From positions 1,662,180 to 1,726,179 of the forward strand of contig NC_013204.1 in the NCBI RefSeq assembly GCF_000024265.1: 64,000 nucleotides of DNA. Reading direction: 5' to 3'. Position 1 is the first letter of the stretch. The number at the start of each line of letters is the position of its first letter. The position numbers and the translations under genes were made by a program. The notes under the pieces were generated by a model. That model worked only from the letters and a program-made list of their open reading frames with translations, was not told the DNA's origin and did not search any database. This DNA is from Eggerthella lenta DSM 2243. GTDB taxonomy: Bacteria > Actinomycetota > Coriobacteriia > Coriobacteriales > Eggerthellaceae. Below are positions 7,300 to 16,469 of the stretch, in pieces.

Positions 7300-8238
7300 T
7301 CAGTCGATGGGCTGGAGGAGGCCGAGGGCGGCTTTGCGCTCGGCCTCCTCGCGCGCTTGGACGTCGGCGATGACGATGCGCCAGGTGCGGGCGAGCGCGC
7401 GGCGCTGCCGGTCGTCGAGCCTGCTCCACAGGTGCTTGCGCGCGAGCAGGTCGATGGTGCGCGCGATGACCCTCCGCTGCCGCTCGCCCTGGGGCGTGGC
7501 GGCGGCGAACACGGCCTTTCGGTCGCGGGGGCTGGCCAGGCGCTCCACCCATCCTCTCTCGGCCAGGCCGTCCACCGCCCGTGCGACGCCGACGGCCGTC
7601 ATCTGCAGCTGCGACGCCAGGTCGCCGATGCGCAGCGGCTCGCCCACCTCGCCGAGGCGCTGCAGCACGCGGCATTCGCTGAGAGACGCGCCGCACGAGG
7701 CCTTGAGGGCGCTTTCCATCGCGCGCTTCACCAGTTCCAGCGACACGAGCGCCCGCGAAGCGGCGTAGCGGCCGGCCGTCTCGCCGGGCGGCGGCGCCTC
7801 GATGCTCGCGCCGGCTGCGATGGAGGCTTCGAGGATGGTGCGGTGGGCAGCGTCTTCGGTGGGGAACAGGGCGTAGAGGCGCTCGACGAGCGCGTCGTTG
7901 GCCTGCGCCACATGGCTTGCTCCGGCGTCGGTGATGCCCACGGTGCGCACGCGCCTATCGCCGTCGCCGGCGCGTCGGCGCGTCGCGTACCCGGCGGCTG
8001 CGAGCGCGTTCACGGCCTGCGTCACCACGTTCGGTTTGAGGTCGAGCATCTTTCCGAGGCTGGACTGGTCGATGCCGTCCGGGCCTGCGGACAGCAGCTT
8101 CACCAGCACGCGGTACTGCGTCACGCTGAGGCTGCTGGCCTGCGCCAGCCCGCTTTTGAGCGCGCGATGGGTGAGGTCGAACGCGACGAAGAACGTCGAG
8201 TCGAGAGAAAGGTCGCGCTCGGTTTCGATCCCGCCCAT
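7300..8238 (-). CDS. Tandem-domain MarR family regulator
   Basis: A 312-residue protein, about twice the usual 140-160 residues of MarR repressors. The first winged-helix unit covers residues about 10-145 (SLSVTQYRVLVKLLSAGP, LGKMLDLKPNVVTQAVNAL, then the wing RRRAGDGDRRVRTVGIT). The second covers about 165-305 (ASLSECRVLQRLGEVGEP, LASQLQMTAVGVARAVDGL, then wing ASPRDRKAVFAA). A single chain therefore holds both halves of what is normally a dimer. The ATG at 8238 has AAAAAAGGAGG upstream; a TTG two codons earlier is less likely. No transporter or enzyme gene is linked in operon, so its target is unknown. Confidence 0.85.
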   Translation of the reverse strand: MGGIETERDLSLDSTFFVAFDLTHRALKSGLAQASSLSVTQYRVLVKLLSAGPDGIDQSSLGKMLDLKPNVVTQAVNALAAAGYATRRRAGDGDRRVRTVGITDAGASHVAQANDALVERLYALFPTEDAAHRTILEASIAAGASIEAPPPGETAGRYAASRALVSLELVKRAMESALKASCGASLSECRVLQRLGEVGEPLRIGDLASQLQMTAVGVARAVDGLAERGWVERLASPRDRKAVFAAATPQGERQRRVIARTIDLLARKHLWSRLDDRQRRALARTWRIVIADVQAREEAERKAALGLLQPID

Positions 8239-8415
8239 GCTCAACCCCCTCCTTTTTTCGCGCGCTCTGCAGTTCGTTCATCGGTGAAACGATATTGTAG
8301 CGCGAGCATGAGCGGTTCGGGGAAAACCCATCAGAGCGCCACTTCGCCGTCGCCGAAGGCAAAGCAGCGACGAGGGACGAACGCGCATGCGTCCGAGCAG
8401 CAAGCCTTTCCTTCG

Positions 8416-8480
8416 CATGCACGTTTTTGTCAAGCATGTACGGGCATTCCGACCCGTTTTCCTTGTCAAAAGCGTGCATG
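8416..8480. repeat. Inverted repeat in the gap between the MarR and ATPase genes
   Basis: Arms CATGCACGTTTTTGTCAAG (8416-8434) and CTTGTCAAAAGCGTGCATG (8462-8480) match at 17 of 19 positions around a 27-base spacer. The 8239-8550 gap otherwise holds only the likely MarR promoter (TACAAT on the minus strand at about 8293-8298) and no gene. The repeat has no T-run and is not a clear terminator. Confidence 0.45.
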
Positions 8481-8550
8481 TAGGCAATACGCCGTTCGTG
8501 CACGGCGGCGCTCTCGCGCGCGAGGATGCCCTTTTCCGGCGACTGCGCGC

Positions 8551-11241
8551 TTAGCGGCGCGCGCGCCAGCGTCCGATGGCCTTCGCGATTTCGGTCTGCA
8601 CGACGGACAGCAGGGCGAAGCCCACCACGAGCGCCCACTGACCGAGGTCCATCGTCGTGCCGCCGAACGCGTCGATGAAGGGCGGCACCAGCAGCACGAC
8701 CAGCATGAGCGCGATGCTGGCCGCCGCGGCGAGCCCCAGCTGGCGGTTGCGGGCGCCCTCGCGGTCCCAGACGGGGTCGGTGGCGGAGCGCTGGTTCAGG
8801 GAGCGCAGCACCTGGGAGAATCCCAGCACGCCGAACGCCATCGTGCAGCCCAGCTCGTAGCTGCCCGCGTTCTGGCCGATCACGAAGGCGACCAGCGCGA
8901 GCGCCGCGATGAACACGCCCTGAAAGATAACGCGGCGCGCTAGCGGGCCGTCCAGCAGGTTGTTCACGCGCATGGGCGGATGCTCCATGATGTGGCGGCT
9001 GGCGGGCTCCACGCCCAGCGCGAGCGCGGGCAGCGAGGCGGTTGCCAGGTTCACCCACAGGATCATGACGGCGGTGAGCGGCGCGTTCCAGTTCAAGGCC
9101 ACGGCGGTGAGCAGTACCACGATCTGAGCCACGTTGTCGGCCACGAGGAAGGAGACCACCTTCTGGATGTTGCGGAACACCCGGCGGCCCTCGCGCACGG
9201 CGTAGACGATGGTGGTGAAGCGGTCGTCCATGAGGATCATGTCGGAGGCGTCCTTCGCCACGTCGGTGCCCGTGATGCCCATGGCCACGCCGATGTCGGC
9301 GGCTTTGAGCGCGGGCGCGTCGTTCACGCCGTCGCCCGTCATGGCGCACACCTCGCCGGCATGCTGCAGCGCGCGCACGATGCGCAGCTTGTGCAGGGGC
9401 GACACGCGGGCGAACACCGAGGTGTTGCGGGCCGCCTCGTCGAGCGCCGCGTCGTCCATCTCGTCGAGCTCGGCGCCTGTGACCACGAGGTCGCCGGGGC
9501 GGAAGATGTCCAGCTCGCGGCCGATGGCGCGCGCGGTGGAGGCGTGGTCGCCCGTGATCATGACGGTGCGCACGCCGGCGGTGCGGCAGGTTTCCACGGC
9601 CTGGCGCACGTCGGGCCGCGGCGGGTCCATCATGCCGACGAGGCCGATGAGCACGAGATCGCGTTCGATGTCCTCGACGTCGCCGGGCACGCCGGGCAGG
9701 GCGCGGGTGGCGAATGCCAGCACGCGCAGCGCCTCGTCCGAGAGCCGTTGCGCCACGGCCAGCGCGCGGGCGCGATCCTCGTCGGTCATCGGCCGCGGGC
9801 CGTTCTCGTCCATGATGAAGGCGCAGCGGGGCAGCAGCGAATCGATCGCGCCCTTCACGGCGGCCACGATCTCGCCGTCGCGCTCGTGCACGGTGGACAT
9901 GCGCTTGCGGTCGGAGTCGAAGGGGCGCTCGGCCAGGCGCGGGTAGGTCGAGCGCAGCGCGGTCGGGTCGATGCCGTTGTCGCGCGCCAGCACCAGCAGC
10001 GCGCCCTCGGTGGGGTCGCCGATGAACGCCTGCGCCCCCGACGCGCCCTCCTCGGCGGGCGCGAACGCGGCGTCGTTGCACAGCACGGCGGCGAATGCGA
10101 GGTAGCCGAACAGGTCGGGGTGCTCCTCGAGCGCTTCGGCGGGCTCGAGCGCCTCGTCGCGGTCGAGGTCGGGGCCCAGCGACACGCGCACGACGCTCAT
10201 GCGGTTCTCGGTGAGGGTGCCCGTCTTGTCCGTGCAGATGACGGTGGCGCCGCCCAGCGTCTCGACGGCCGGCAGGCGGCGCACGAGCGCCTCGTGGCGG
10301 GCCATGCGCTGCACGCCCAGCGCCATGGTGATGGTGGCGGTGGCGGGCAGGCTCTCGGGGATCACCGAGATGGCCAGCGACACGGCCAGCAGCAGCAAGG
10401 GAGCGAACGGGCGGCCGTAGGCCAGGCCGACGGCAAGCACGGCCAGCGCCGCCGCTACGCCCACGATGGTGAGGATCTTGCCGAACGAGGCCAGCTTGCG
10501 CTTGATGGGCGTGTCCAGCTCCTCGTCGCCTTCCAGCATGCCGGCGATGTGCCCGACCTCGGTTCCCATGCCCGTGGCCACCACGATGCCCGCCCCGCGT
10601 CCCGCGGTGACGATGGCGGTGGCGAACGCCATGTTCGACCGGTCTCCCAGCGGCGCGCCGGGCAGAACCACGGCGGAGGCGTCCTTCTCGACGGGCACCG
10701 ACTCGCCCGTGAGCGCGGCTTCCTGCATGCGCAGCCCGGCCGCCTCGACGAGTCGCAGGTCGGCGGGCGCCATGCTGCCGTCGCCCAGCTGCACGAGGTC
10801 GCCCGGCACGAGGTCGCGCGCGGGCACCACCATCTCCATGCCGTCGCGGACGACGCGCGCCTCGGGCGCGCTCATCGATCTTAGCGCTTCGAGCGAGGAC
10901 TGCGCCTTGCGCTCCTGCACGATGCCGATGACCGCGTTCACCACCACGATGGCGAAGATGATGCCGGCTTCGGCCCATTCCTGCAGAAGCGCCGACAGCA
11001 CGGCCGCCACGAGGAGGATGAGGATCATGGGGTCGGTCAGCTGCTCGCGCGCCATCTGCGCCAGCGTGCGCGGCGGCTTCGCGTTCAGCTCGTTGGGGCC
11101 CGTCTCGGCGAGGCGGCGCGCGGCCTCGAGCTCGCTCAGCCCTTCGAGCGAGGAGTCGAGCTCGAGGAGGACGTCGGAAAGGGGCTCCGCCTGCCAGGGT
11201 CGGGATGCGGGCGGTTTGACGGGTGCTTGAGTGTTCGGCAT
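8551..11241 (-). CDS. Calcium-type P-type ATPase
   Basis: An 896-residue cation pump of the P-type IIA/IIB (SERCA/PMR1-like) group, with an N-terminal cation-ATPase domain and about ten membrane segments. Signatures in order: TGES at 178-181 (actuator domain), PESLP at 295-299 in helix M4 (PEGLP in typical calcium pumps), DKTGTLT at 338-344 with the phosphorylated Asp338, and [18 protein letters not shown] near residue 635. The C-terminal cation-ATPase helices are complete, so the gene is intact. Expected role: export of Ca2+ (or Mn2+) from the cytoplasm. The start at 11241 has AAAGGAAG. It is monocistronic. Confidence 0.9.
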   Translation of the reverse strand: MPNTQAPVKPPASRPWQAEPLSDVLLELDSSLEGLSELEAARRLAETGPNELNAKPPRTLAQMAREQLTDPMILILLVAAVLSALLQEWAEAGIIFAIVVVNAVIGIVQERKAQSSLEALRSMSAPEARVVRDGMEMVVPARDLVPGDLVQLGDGSMAPADLRLVEAAGLRMQEAALTGESVPVEKDASAVVLPGAPLGDRSNMAFATAIVTAGRGAGIVVATGMGTEVGHIAGMLEGDEELDTPIKRKLASFGKILTIVGVAAALAVLAVGLAYGRPFAPLLLLAVSLAISVIPESLPATATITMALGVQRMARHEALVRRLPAVETLGGATVICTDKTGTLTENRMSVVRVSLGPDLDRDEALEPAEALEEHPDLFGYLAFAAVLCNDAAFAPAEEGASGAQAFIGDPTEGALLVLARDNGIDPTALRSTYPRLAERPFDSDRKRMSTVHERDGEIVAAVKGAIDSLLPRCAFIMDENGPRPMTDEDRARALAVAQRLSDEALRVLAFATRALPGVPGDVEDIERDLVLIGLVGMMDPPRPDVRQAVETCRTAGVRTVMITGDHASTARAIGRELDIFRPGDLVVTGAELDEMDDAALDEAARNTSVFARVSPLHKLRIVRALQHAGEVCAMTGDGVNDAPALKAADIGVAMGITGTDVAKDASDMILMDDRFTTIVYAVREGRRVFRNIQKVVSFLVADNVAQIVVLLTAVALNWNAPLTAVMILWVNLATASLPALALGVEPASRHIMEHPPMRVNNLLDGPLARRVIFQGVFIAALALVAFVIGQNAGSYELGCTMAFGVLGFSQVLRSLNQRSATDPVWDREGARNRQLGLAAAASIALMLVVLLVPPFIDAFGGTTMDLGQWALVVGFALLSVVQTEIAKAIGRWRARR

Positions 11242-11455
11242 GGAGCTTCCTTTGCGCGGTCGTTGCGACGGTGTTCGCTTCCACGATACCCGTCCGCGGC
11301 TCGCGTCGATCGAACCGTCACGAGCCGGTTGCCGATCGGACGGTCGATCGTTCGGAGGGCATTCCCCGTCCCGTCGGTCGGCGCGGCGCGACGTCCTCTC
11401 GCCGCGCTCGGGCGCTTTCCGTTAGAATGGTGGTCTCCGAAGGAAAGGAAGCCCC

Positions 11456-12520
11456 GTGACCGCGAACCTCCGACTCGACCGTCTCCCGCGCACCGTGGAG
11501 CTGGCGCGCGCCGCCGACGGCGCCGCGACGCTCGCCTACGTCGACCAGCGCCTGTTGCCCGGCAAGCTCGCGATCGAGCGAACCGCGGATTGGGGGGCGG
11601 TGGTGGACGCGATCAAGACGCTCGCGGTGCGCGGCGCGCCCGCCATCGGCGTGGCGGGCGCCGCTGCCGTGGCGCTTTGGGCTCGGGAGGCCGCCGGCGG
11701 CGACACGGGCGCGGGCGAGGTTTCCGCATACCGCGCCGCGCTCGAGCGGACGGCCGAGGAGATCGCCTGCGCGCGCCCGACCGCGGTGAACCTGCGCTGG
11801 GCGGTCGAGCGCGTGCTGGGCCGCGCGCGTGTTGCGCTCGACGGGGGCGCGGCTCCTGCGGCCGTGGCCGACGCCCTGTTCGCGGAGGCGAAGCGCATGG
11901 AGGCCGAGGACGAAGCCGCGAACCGCGCCATCGGCGCGCACGGAGCCGCGCTGCTGCGGCAGGGCAGCCGCGTGCTCACGCACTGCAACGCCGGAAGCCT
12001 GGCGACGGCGTTCTACGGCACGGCGCTCGGCGTGGTATACGCCGCGGCCGAGCAGGGCAAGATCGAGCGCGTGTACGCCGACGAGACGCGCCCGGTGGGG
12101 CAGGGCGCGCGCCTCACGTCGTGGGAGCTGGCGCGCGCGGGCGTTCCCTGCACGCTCGTCTGCGACAACATGGCCGCAAGCCTCATGGCTAAAGGAGAGG
12201 TGGACGCCGTGATCGTGGGAGCCGACCGCATCGCCGCCAACGGAGACGCGGCGAACAAGATCGGCACGTACGGCGTGGCCGTGCTCGCCCGCCATCACGG
12301 CATCCCGTTCTACGTGGCCGCGCCCATCTCCACCATCGACCCTGCGATCGCGGACGGCTCGGGCATCCCCATCGAAGAGCGCGATGCCTCCGAGGTCCTG
12401 CCCGTCGCGATCGAGGGCGTCGACGTGTGGAACCCGGCCTTCGACGTGACGCCGGCCGGCCTCATCACGCGCATCGTCACGGAGCGCGGCGCGTTCGAGC
12501 CGGATAAGTTGGTATACTGA
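11456..12520 (+). CDS. mtnA: S-methyl-5-thioribose-1-phosphate isomerase
   Basis: A 354-residue enzyme of the eIF2B-alpha-like isomerase family. It interconverts 5-methylthioribose 1-phosphate and 5-methylthioribulose 1-phosphate in methionine salvage or in the MTA to DHAP/acetaldehyde shunt. Family landmarks are TLAVRGAPAIGVAGA near 55-69, THCNAGSLAT near 165 (active-site Cys), YADETRPVGQGARLTSWEL near 200 and VGADRIAANGDAANKIGTY near 250 (catalytic Asp). Start is GTG at 11456 after AAGGAAAGGA; a TAGAAT -10 element is at 11423-11428. No other salvage gene (mtnK, mtnB, mtnN) is in the window. It is followed by dgt after 44 bp. Confidence 0.93.
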   Translation: MTANLRLDRLPRTVELARAADGAATLAYVDQRLLPGKLAIERTADWGAVVDAIKTLAVRGAPAIGVAGAAAVALWAREAAGGDTGAGEVSAYRAALERTAEEIACARPTAVNLRWAVERVLGRARVALDGGAAPAAVADALFAEAKRMEAEDEAANRAIGAHGAALLRQGSRVLTHCNAGSLATAFYGTALGVVYAAAEQGKIERVYADETRPVGQGARLTSWELARAGVPCTLVCDNMAASLMAKGEVDAVIVGADRIAANGDAANKIGTYGVAVLARHHGIPFYVAAPISTIDPAIADGSGIPIEERDASEVLPVAIEGVDVWNPAFDVTPAGLITRIVTERGAFEPDKLVY

Positions 12521-12564
12521 TCCTGCAGGTCGCCGACGGACGGGCGACGGAAAAGGAGGGCCTT

Positions 12565-13608
12565 ATGCGCATCATCCATCGCGAGGACCAAGAGCAGCGC
12601 GAGCACGTGGAGCTTTCCTGCGACGCGGCGTTCGCCGACGAGAGCGACGGCCGCGACCGATCCGCCGAGCCCGACATCCTGCGCACCGACTACCAGCGCG
12701 ACCGCGATAAGATCCTCCACACGAAGTCCTTCCGCCGCCTGTCGCACAAGACACAGGTGTTCCTGGCCGCCGAGGGCGACCACTTCCGCACCCGTCTCAC
12801 GCACACGCTGGAGGTGGCGCAGATCGCCCGCACCATCGCCCGCGCGCTGGGGCTGAACGAGGATCTCGCCGAGGCCATCTCGCTCGGCCACGACCTGGGG
12901 CACACGCCCTTCGGGCATACGGGGGAGGAGGCGCTCGCGCGCTGCCTGGCGCGCCACAAGGGGATCGACCCGGCATCGCCCGAGGCGGAGGCGCTCTACC
13001 GCCACAACGAGCAGAGCCTGCGCGTGGTCGAGCGCATCGAGAACGGCGGCAAGGGACTGAATCTCACGTCCGAGGTGCGCGACGGCATCCTCAACCACAC
13101 CGGCGACCTGCGCGCCGAGACGCTGGAGGGGCGCATCGTGGGCACGGCCGACCGCATCGCGTACGTCAACCACGACATCGACGACGCCATCCGCGCGGGC
13201 ATCCTGCGCGAGGTCGACCTGCCGGCGTCGACGCACGCCATGCTGGGCCCCGACCATTCGTCGCGCATCGAGACGCTCGTGCTCGACATGGTGGAGACGT
13301 CGGCCGCCGTCGACGACATCCGCATGAGCGACGCGGTGTGGAACGCCATGATGGAGCTGCGGTCGTTCCTGTTCGAGCGCGTGTACAGCGCCCCTGCCGT
13401 CACCGACGAGGTGGCGAAGGCGACGCACCTCGTGGACGACCTGTTCGACTACTACGTGGCGCACACGGGCGAAGTTCCGCAGGAGTACCGCGCCATCTCC
13501 GAGGGCGACGACCTGCGCGCCGTCACCGACTTCATCGCCGGCATGACCGACCGCTACGCCAAGAACCTCTACCAAAGGCTGTTCATCCCCAACGCGCTGC
13601 ATTACTAG
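12565..13608 (+). CDS. dgt: Deoxyguanosinetriphosphate triphosphohydrolase-like protein
   Basis: A 347-residue HD-domain enzyme that removes triphosphate from dNTPs and so limits the nucleotide pool. The N-terminus has RTDYQRDRDKILHTKSFRRL, the substrate-binding signature of the family. The metal ligands are visible in FRTRLTHTLEVAQIARTIAR (His), SLGHDLGHTPFGHTGEEAL (His-Asp) and a later Asp in the GTADRIAYVNHDIDDAI region. The length matches the shorter dGTPase-like class (about 340-380) rather than the E. coli 505-residue form. Start ATG 12565 is preceded by AAAAGGAGGG. A TATACT element at the very end of mtnA (12513-12518) may provide its own promoter. Confidence 0.92.
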   Translation: MRIIHREDQEQREHVELSCDAAFADESDGRDRSAEPDILRTDYQRDRDKILHTKSFRRLSHKTQVFLAAEGDHFRTRLTHTLEVAQIARTIARALGLNEDLAEAISLGHDLGHTPFGHTGEEALARCLARHKGIDPASPEAEALYRHNEQSLRVVERIENGGKGLNLTSEVRDGILNHTGDLRAETLEGRIVGTADRIAYVNHDIDDAIRAGILREVDLPASTHAMLGPDHSSRIETLVLDMVETSAAVDDIRMSDAVWNAMMELRSFLFERVYSAPAVTDEVAKATHLVDDLFDYYVAHTGEVPQEYRAISEGDDLRAVTDFIAGMTDRYAKNLYQRLFIPNALHY

Positions 13609-13636
13609 GTTCCCTCGGCCTAAGGACATTTCTTCG

Positions 13637-13664
13637 TTGCGCGGGTGCACAAGAATTGTATAAT
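13637..13664 (+). promoter_or_regulatory. Promoter of azlC, probably giving a leaderless mRNA
   Basis: TATAAT at 13659-13664 is a perfect -10 element, with a weak TTGCGC 16 bp upstream (13637-13642). The azlC ATG is only 9 bases after the -10, so transcription should begin at or within a few bases of the start codon. No ribosome site precedes that ATG. Confidence 0.6.
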
Positions 13665-13673
13665 CGTCTAACT

Positions 13674-14360
13674 ATGCTTTCCGGGGATCACATCAGGCAA
13701 TCGTTTTCGGCGGCGCTGCCCATCATGCTGGGCTACGTCGCCATCGGCATACCCTGCGGCATCCTGAGCGCTTCCATCGGCATGAACGAGCTGCAGGTGT
13801 TCCTGCTGTCGGCCGTGTTCTACTCGGGCGCGGGCCAGTTCATGATCCCGAACATGTGGCTGGCCGGCTCGCCGCTCGCGTCCATCATCGCCAGCGTGTC
13901 GCTGGTGAACACACGCCAGATGCTGTACTCGGCCTCGTTCGCGCCGCGCTGCGAGCGTGTGAAGAAACGCCTCGCGTTTCTGTTCGCGGCTACGGTGACC
14001 GACGAAAGCTACGGTGTGAACACGGCGAAGTTCGAGGAGGGCGGCTGGTCGGTTGGCCGCGCCACGCTCGTGAACCTTTTCTCGCAAAGCTCGTGGGCGC
14101 TGTCGAACGTGGCCGGCGTGCTCGTGGGCAACGCCGTGGGCATCCCGCTGGCCATAGCCTCCTTCGCCATGACGTCCATCTTCATCTGCCTGCTCGTCAC
14201 GCAGAAGGTGACGCCGGCCAACGTGGTGGCTGCGGCGTTCGCCATCCTGGGCGTGTACACATGCAAGACCATCGGGCTTTCGGGCCCCGCCATACTCGTG
14301 GGCGCGCTCGTGGGCGTGATGGCGGCGCTGCTGTTCACGTGGGCGAAGGAGCGCGGCTGA
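13674..14360 (+). CDS. azlC: Branched-chain amino acid exporter, large subunit AzlC
   Basis: A 228-residue membrane protein with about seven to eight helices, the large subunit of the AzlCD (BrnFE-like) exporter of branched-chain amino acids. Family features include SFSAALPIMLGYVAIGIPCGIL at the N-terminus (in the order seen across the family), VFYSGAGQFM near 45 and SLVNTRQMLYSASFAPR near 78. The ATG at 13674 has no ribosome site and sits 9 bases after a TATAAT box, consistent with leaderless translation, which is common in Actinobacteria. An open frame in the same phase extends back into dgt but contains no plausible start. It overlaps azlD by one base. Confidence 0.92.
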   Translation: MLSGDHIRQSFSAALPIMLGYVAIGIPCGILSASIGMNELQVFLLSAVFYSGAGQFMIPNMWLAGSPLASIIASVSLVNTRQMLYSASFAPRCERVKKRLAFLFAATVTDESYGVNTAKFEEGGWSVGRATLVNLFSQSSWALSNVAGVLVGNAVGIPLAIASFAMTSIFICLLVTQKVTPANVVAAAFAILGVYTCKTIGLSGPAILVGALVGVMAALLFTWAKERG

Positions 14361-14692
14361 TGGAACCGATGGGCTGGGGCGATTACTTCATCGTGCTGGG
14401 GTGCTGCGCAATCACCATGCTGGTCTGCCGCGTGGTGCCGCTGTTCGTTCTCAAGGGCAAGGAACTGCCGGAAGGGGTCGGGCAGGCGCTCGGCTTCATT
14501 CCGCCGGCCGCGTTCGCCGCGCTCGTCGCGAACGACCTTTTGACGCCCGGCATGTTCGACGCAGGCCTGTGGCCGGCAGCCGCGCCCCTGGTCGCCGCGC
14601 TTGCGGTGGCGCTCGTCGCCTGGAAGACGAAATCGCTTCTGTGGTGCGCCGTCTCGGGTGTGGCCGCGTACGCGCTGCTCATGCTCCTGTAG
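14360..14692 (+). CDS. azlD: Branched-chain amino acid exporter, small subunit AzlD
   Basis: A 110-residue protein with four membrane helices, the small partner of AzlC. It contains the family segments MLVCRVVPLFVLKGKELPEG (near 20-40) and LGFIPPAAFAALVAND (near 45-60). The ATG at 14360 shares a base with the azlC stop (TGATG arrangement), so the two subunits are translationally coupled and made in equal amounts. Length is normal for the family. Confidence 0.9.
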   Translation: MEPMGWGDYFIVLGCCAITMLVCRVVPLFVLKGKELPEGVGQALGFIPPAAFAALVANDLLTPGMFDAGLWPAAAPLVAALAVALVAWKTKSLLWCAVSGVAAYALLMLL

Positions 14693-14788
14693 AGGCCGTG
14701 CGCATCGGAAGACCGGGCCGGAAGCGCGGCGGAATTCGGCATTATGCGTGGAGAGCCCAAGTTTTTGCGCATGTGCCCAGGTTTTTCC

Positions 14789-14817
14789 TTGCAGTACCGT
14801 TCCGTTGACGGTATACT
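14789..14817 (+). promoter_or_regulatory. rplS promoter
   Basis: TTGCAG (14789-14794) and TATACT (14812-14817) are separated by exactly 17 bp, a strong housekeeping promoter. The leader to rplS is about 60 bases and AT-rich. A second TTGACG at 14805-14810 is too close to the -10 to function with it. Confidence 0.75.
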
Positions 14818-14884
14818 ATCCAATCGTGTCTTTACTAGACGACATGCAATTAGGTTTCATTGAATATATAAGAAGGAACGGGTC

Positions 14885-15232
14885 ATGGATATCATTCGCG
14901 CCATCGAACAGCAGCAGATCAAGCAGGACGTCCCCGAGTTCAACGTCGGCGACAACGTGAAGGTTCACTACCGCATCACCGAGGGCAACCGCGAGCGTAT
15001 CCAGGTGTTCCAGGGCGATGTCATCCGTCGCCAGGGCGCTTCGAATCGCGAGACGTTCACCGTTCGCAAGATCAGCTTCTCCATCGGCGTGGAGCGCACC
15101 TTCCCCGTGCACTCCCCGAAGATCGAGCGCATCGAGGTCGTGCGTCAGGGCGATGTGCGCCGCGCCAAGCTGTACTACCTGCGCAAGAAGGTGGGCAAGG
15201 CCGCGAAGATCAAGGAGAAGGCGTACCGCTAG
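14885..15232 (+). CDS. rplS: 50S ribosomal protein L19
   Basis: A 115-residue ribosomal protein that lies at the interface of the two subunits. It has the L19 core: [20 protein letters not shown] (19-38), [20 protein letters not shown] (39-58), the [20 protein letters not shown] segment (64-83) and [20 protein letters not shown] near the C-terminus. Start ATG 14885 follows AGAAGGA. It is transcribed alone, from the promoter at 14789, and ends at a strong terminator; the usual partners rpsP, rimM and trmD are not adjacent. Confidence 0.98.
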   Translation: MDIIRAIEQQQIKQDVPEFNVGDNVKVHYRITEGNRERIQVFQGDVIRRQGASNRETFTVRKISFSIGVERTFPVHSPKIERIEVVRQGDVRRAKLYYLRKKVGKAAKIKEKAYR

Positions 15233-15258
15233 GCCTTCTATACGCTTCAGATTTGCAG

Positions 15259-15298
15259 GAACCCCCGCCGTCCTTCCGGACGGCGGGGGTTCTTTTTT
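15259..15298 (+). terminator. rplS terminator
   Basis: AACCCCCGCCGTCC and GGACGGCGGGGGTT form a perfect 14-bp stem with a TTCC tetraloop, followed by CTTTTTT. It is a textbook intrinsic terminator 27 bases after the rplS stop. Confidence 0.95.
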
Positions 15299-15373
15299 GC
15301 AGGGACGGGCGAGGCCGCGCAGCGCCTTTCTGGTATCATGGTCGGTCGAAGAAGAGCATGTCGAGGGGGATTC

Positions 15374-16162
15374 ATGGGACCGACCGTCGCCGATATCAAG
15401 CAACGCCTGCACGAAGCCGACGAGCGCGAGTTCGCGGTGCTCGAGCGCTCGCTCGTGGCCGACGCGCGCAAGGGCGTGCGCGACGCCGTGGAGCGGGCTC
15501 GGGCGCGTCTGGCGGCCGAGGCGGCGGAACGGCAGCGTCTGGCGTCGCTGTACGCGTTCGAGCGCGCGCTGGCCGCAGAGCGCGGCGACGGCGTGATCGT
15601 AGGGCTCGACGAGGTGGGGCGCGGGCCGCTCGCCGGGCCTTTGGCCGTGGGCGCGGTGGTGCTGCCCTCCGAGCCGTTCATTGAGGGCCTCAACGACTCC
15701 AAGCAGGTGAAGCCCGAGGCGCGCGAGCGCATCGCCGTGCAGGTGAAGGCCGTGGCCGTGGCTTGGACGGTCGAGTACGTGGAGGCGTCCGACATCGACG
15801 CTTGCGGTATGACGGCCTCGCTCGCGCTGGCGTTCCGACGCGCGATCAGACGCATCGAGGAAGCGGGCGTGCGCCCCGACGTGGTGTTGCTCGACGGCAA
15901 CCCGATGCGCCTCGACGAGCGCGAGGTGAACGTGGTGAAGGGCGACGGGAAGTGCGCCTCGATCGCCGCCGCCTCCATCGTGGCGAAGGTAGAGCGCGAT
16001 GCGCTCATGTGCCGCTACGCCGAGGAGTACCCCGAATACGGCTTCGACGCCTGCAAGGGCTACGCGAGCGCGGCCCATATCGAGGCCATCAAGCGCTACG
16101 GTCTCACGCCCATCCATCGCGCGACGTTCTGCACGGCCTTCACGCAACCTGCCCTGTTCTAG
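15374..16162 (+). CDS. rnhB: Ribonuclease HII
   Basis: A 262-residue endonuclease that cuts RNA in RNA:DNA hybrids and initiates ribonucleotide removal. The catalytic domain starts near residue 75 with VGLDEVGRGPLAGPLAVGAV (Asp79, Glu80). It continues with DSKQVKPEARE, VVLLDGNPMRL (third Asp) and KGDGKCASIAAASIVAKVERD (fourth Asp), so the four metal ligands are present. About 70 extra charged helical residues precede the core, as in some bacterial RNases HII. Start ATG 15374 follows AGGGGGA. It begins a conserved genome-maintenance run (rnhB, UPF0102, yifB, dprA, trmFO, xerC). Confidence 0.95.
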   Translation: MGPTVADIKQRLHEADEREFAVLERSLVADARKGVRDAVERARARLAAEAAERQRLASLYAFERALAAERGDGVIVGLDEVGRGPLAGPLAVGAVVLPSEPFIEGLNDSKQVKPEARERIAVQVKAVAVAWTVEYVEASDIDACGMTASLALAFRRAIRRIEEAGVRPDVVLLDGNPMRLDEREVNVVKGDGKCASIAAASIVAKVERDALMCRYAEEYPEYGFDACKGYASAAHIEAIKRYGLTPIHRATFCTAFTQPALF

Positions 16163-16469
16163 CGCCTCCGCGTCCTTCCACACGTTTCCACCGCTGCGTT
16201 TTCCACGCTTGCGAGCCGTTCGGCGCGCCTTCGGGTGCAAGCTGGACGGCTTTTCCATCTGCGGCTTCTATTCGGTGCGGAATCTGCGTCGAAAGCGCAT
16301 GGACGATACGTTCGATCCGCGTTGGAAACGGAGGCAAGGCGCGTGTCATCCGCATGGAAACGGCGTGTCTTTCCGGGAAGGTTTCGCGGTGCGTTTCGCT
16401 GGATACGTGCCATCGCCGCGTAAGACGGCATCCTTATCATGGAACCACAGACGAAAGGGGCGTGGTGTC
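16163..16469. other. Gene-free interval between rnhB and the UPF0102 gene
   Basis: No credible gene, terminator or strong promoter is seen in these 307 bases. The open frames that cross it have no ribosome site and no recognisable protein. It may hold a promoter for the UPF0102-yifB-dprA operon. Confidence 0.4.

Noticed and set aside
7955-11284. A 1109-codon open frame on the minus strand over the ATPase and MarR genes
   Set aside because: It is out of frame with the P-type ATPase, which has all family motifs. Its translation is Arg/Ala/Gly-rich low complexity, as expected from the third-position GC bias.
16163-16469. Overlapping short frames between rnhB and UPF0102
   Set aside because: None has a ribosome site, a recognisable domain or a consistent codon pattern.
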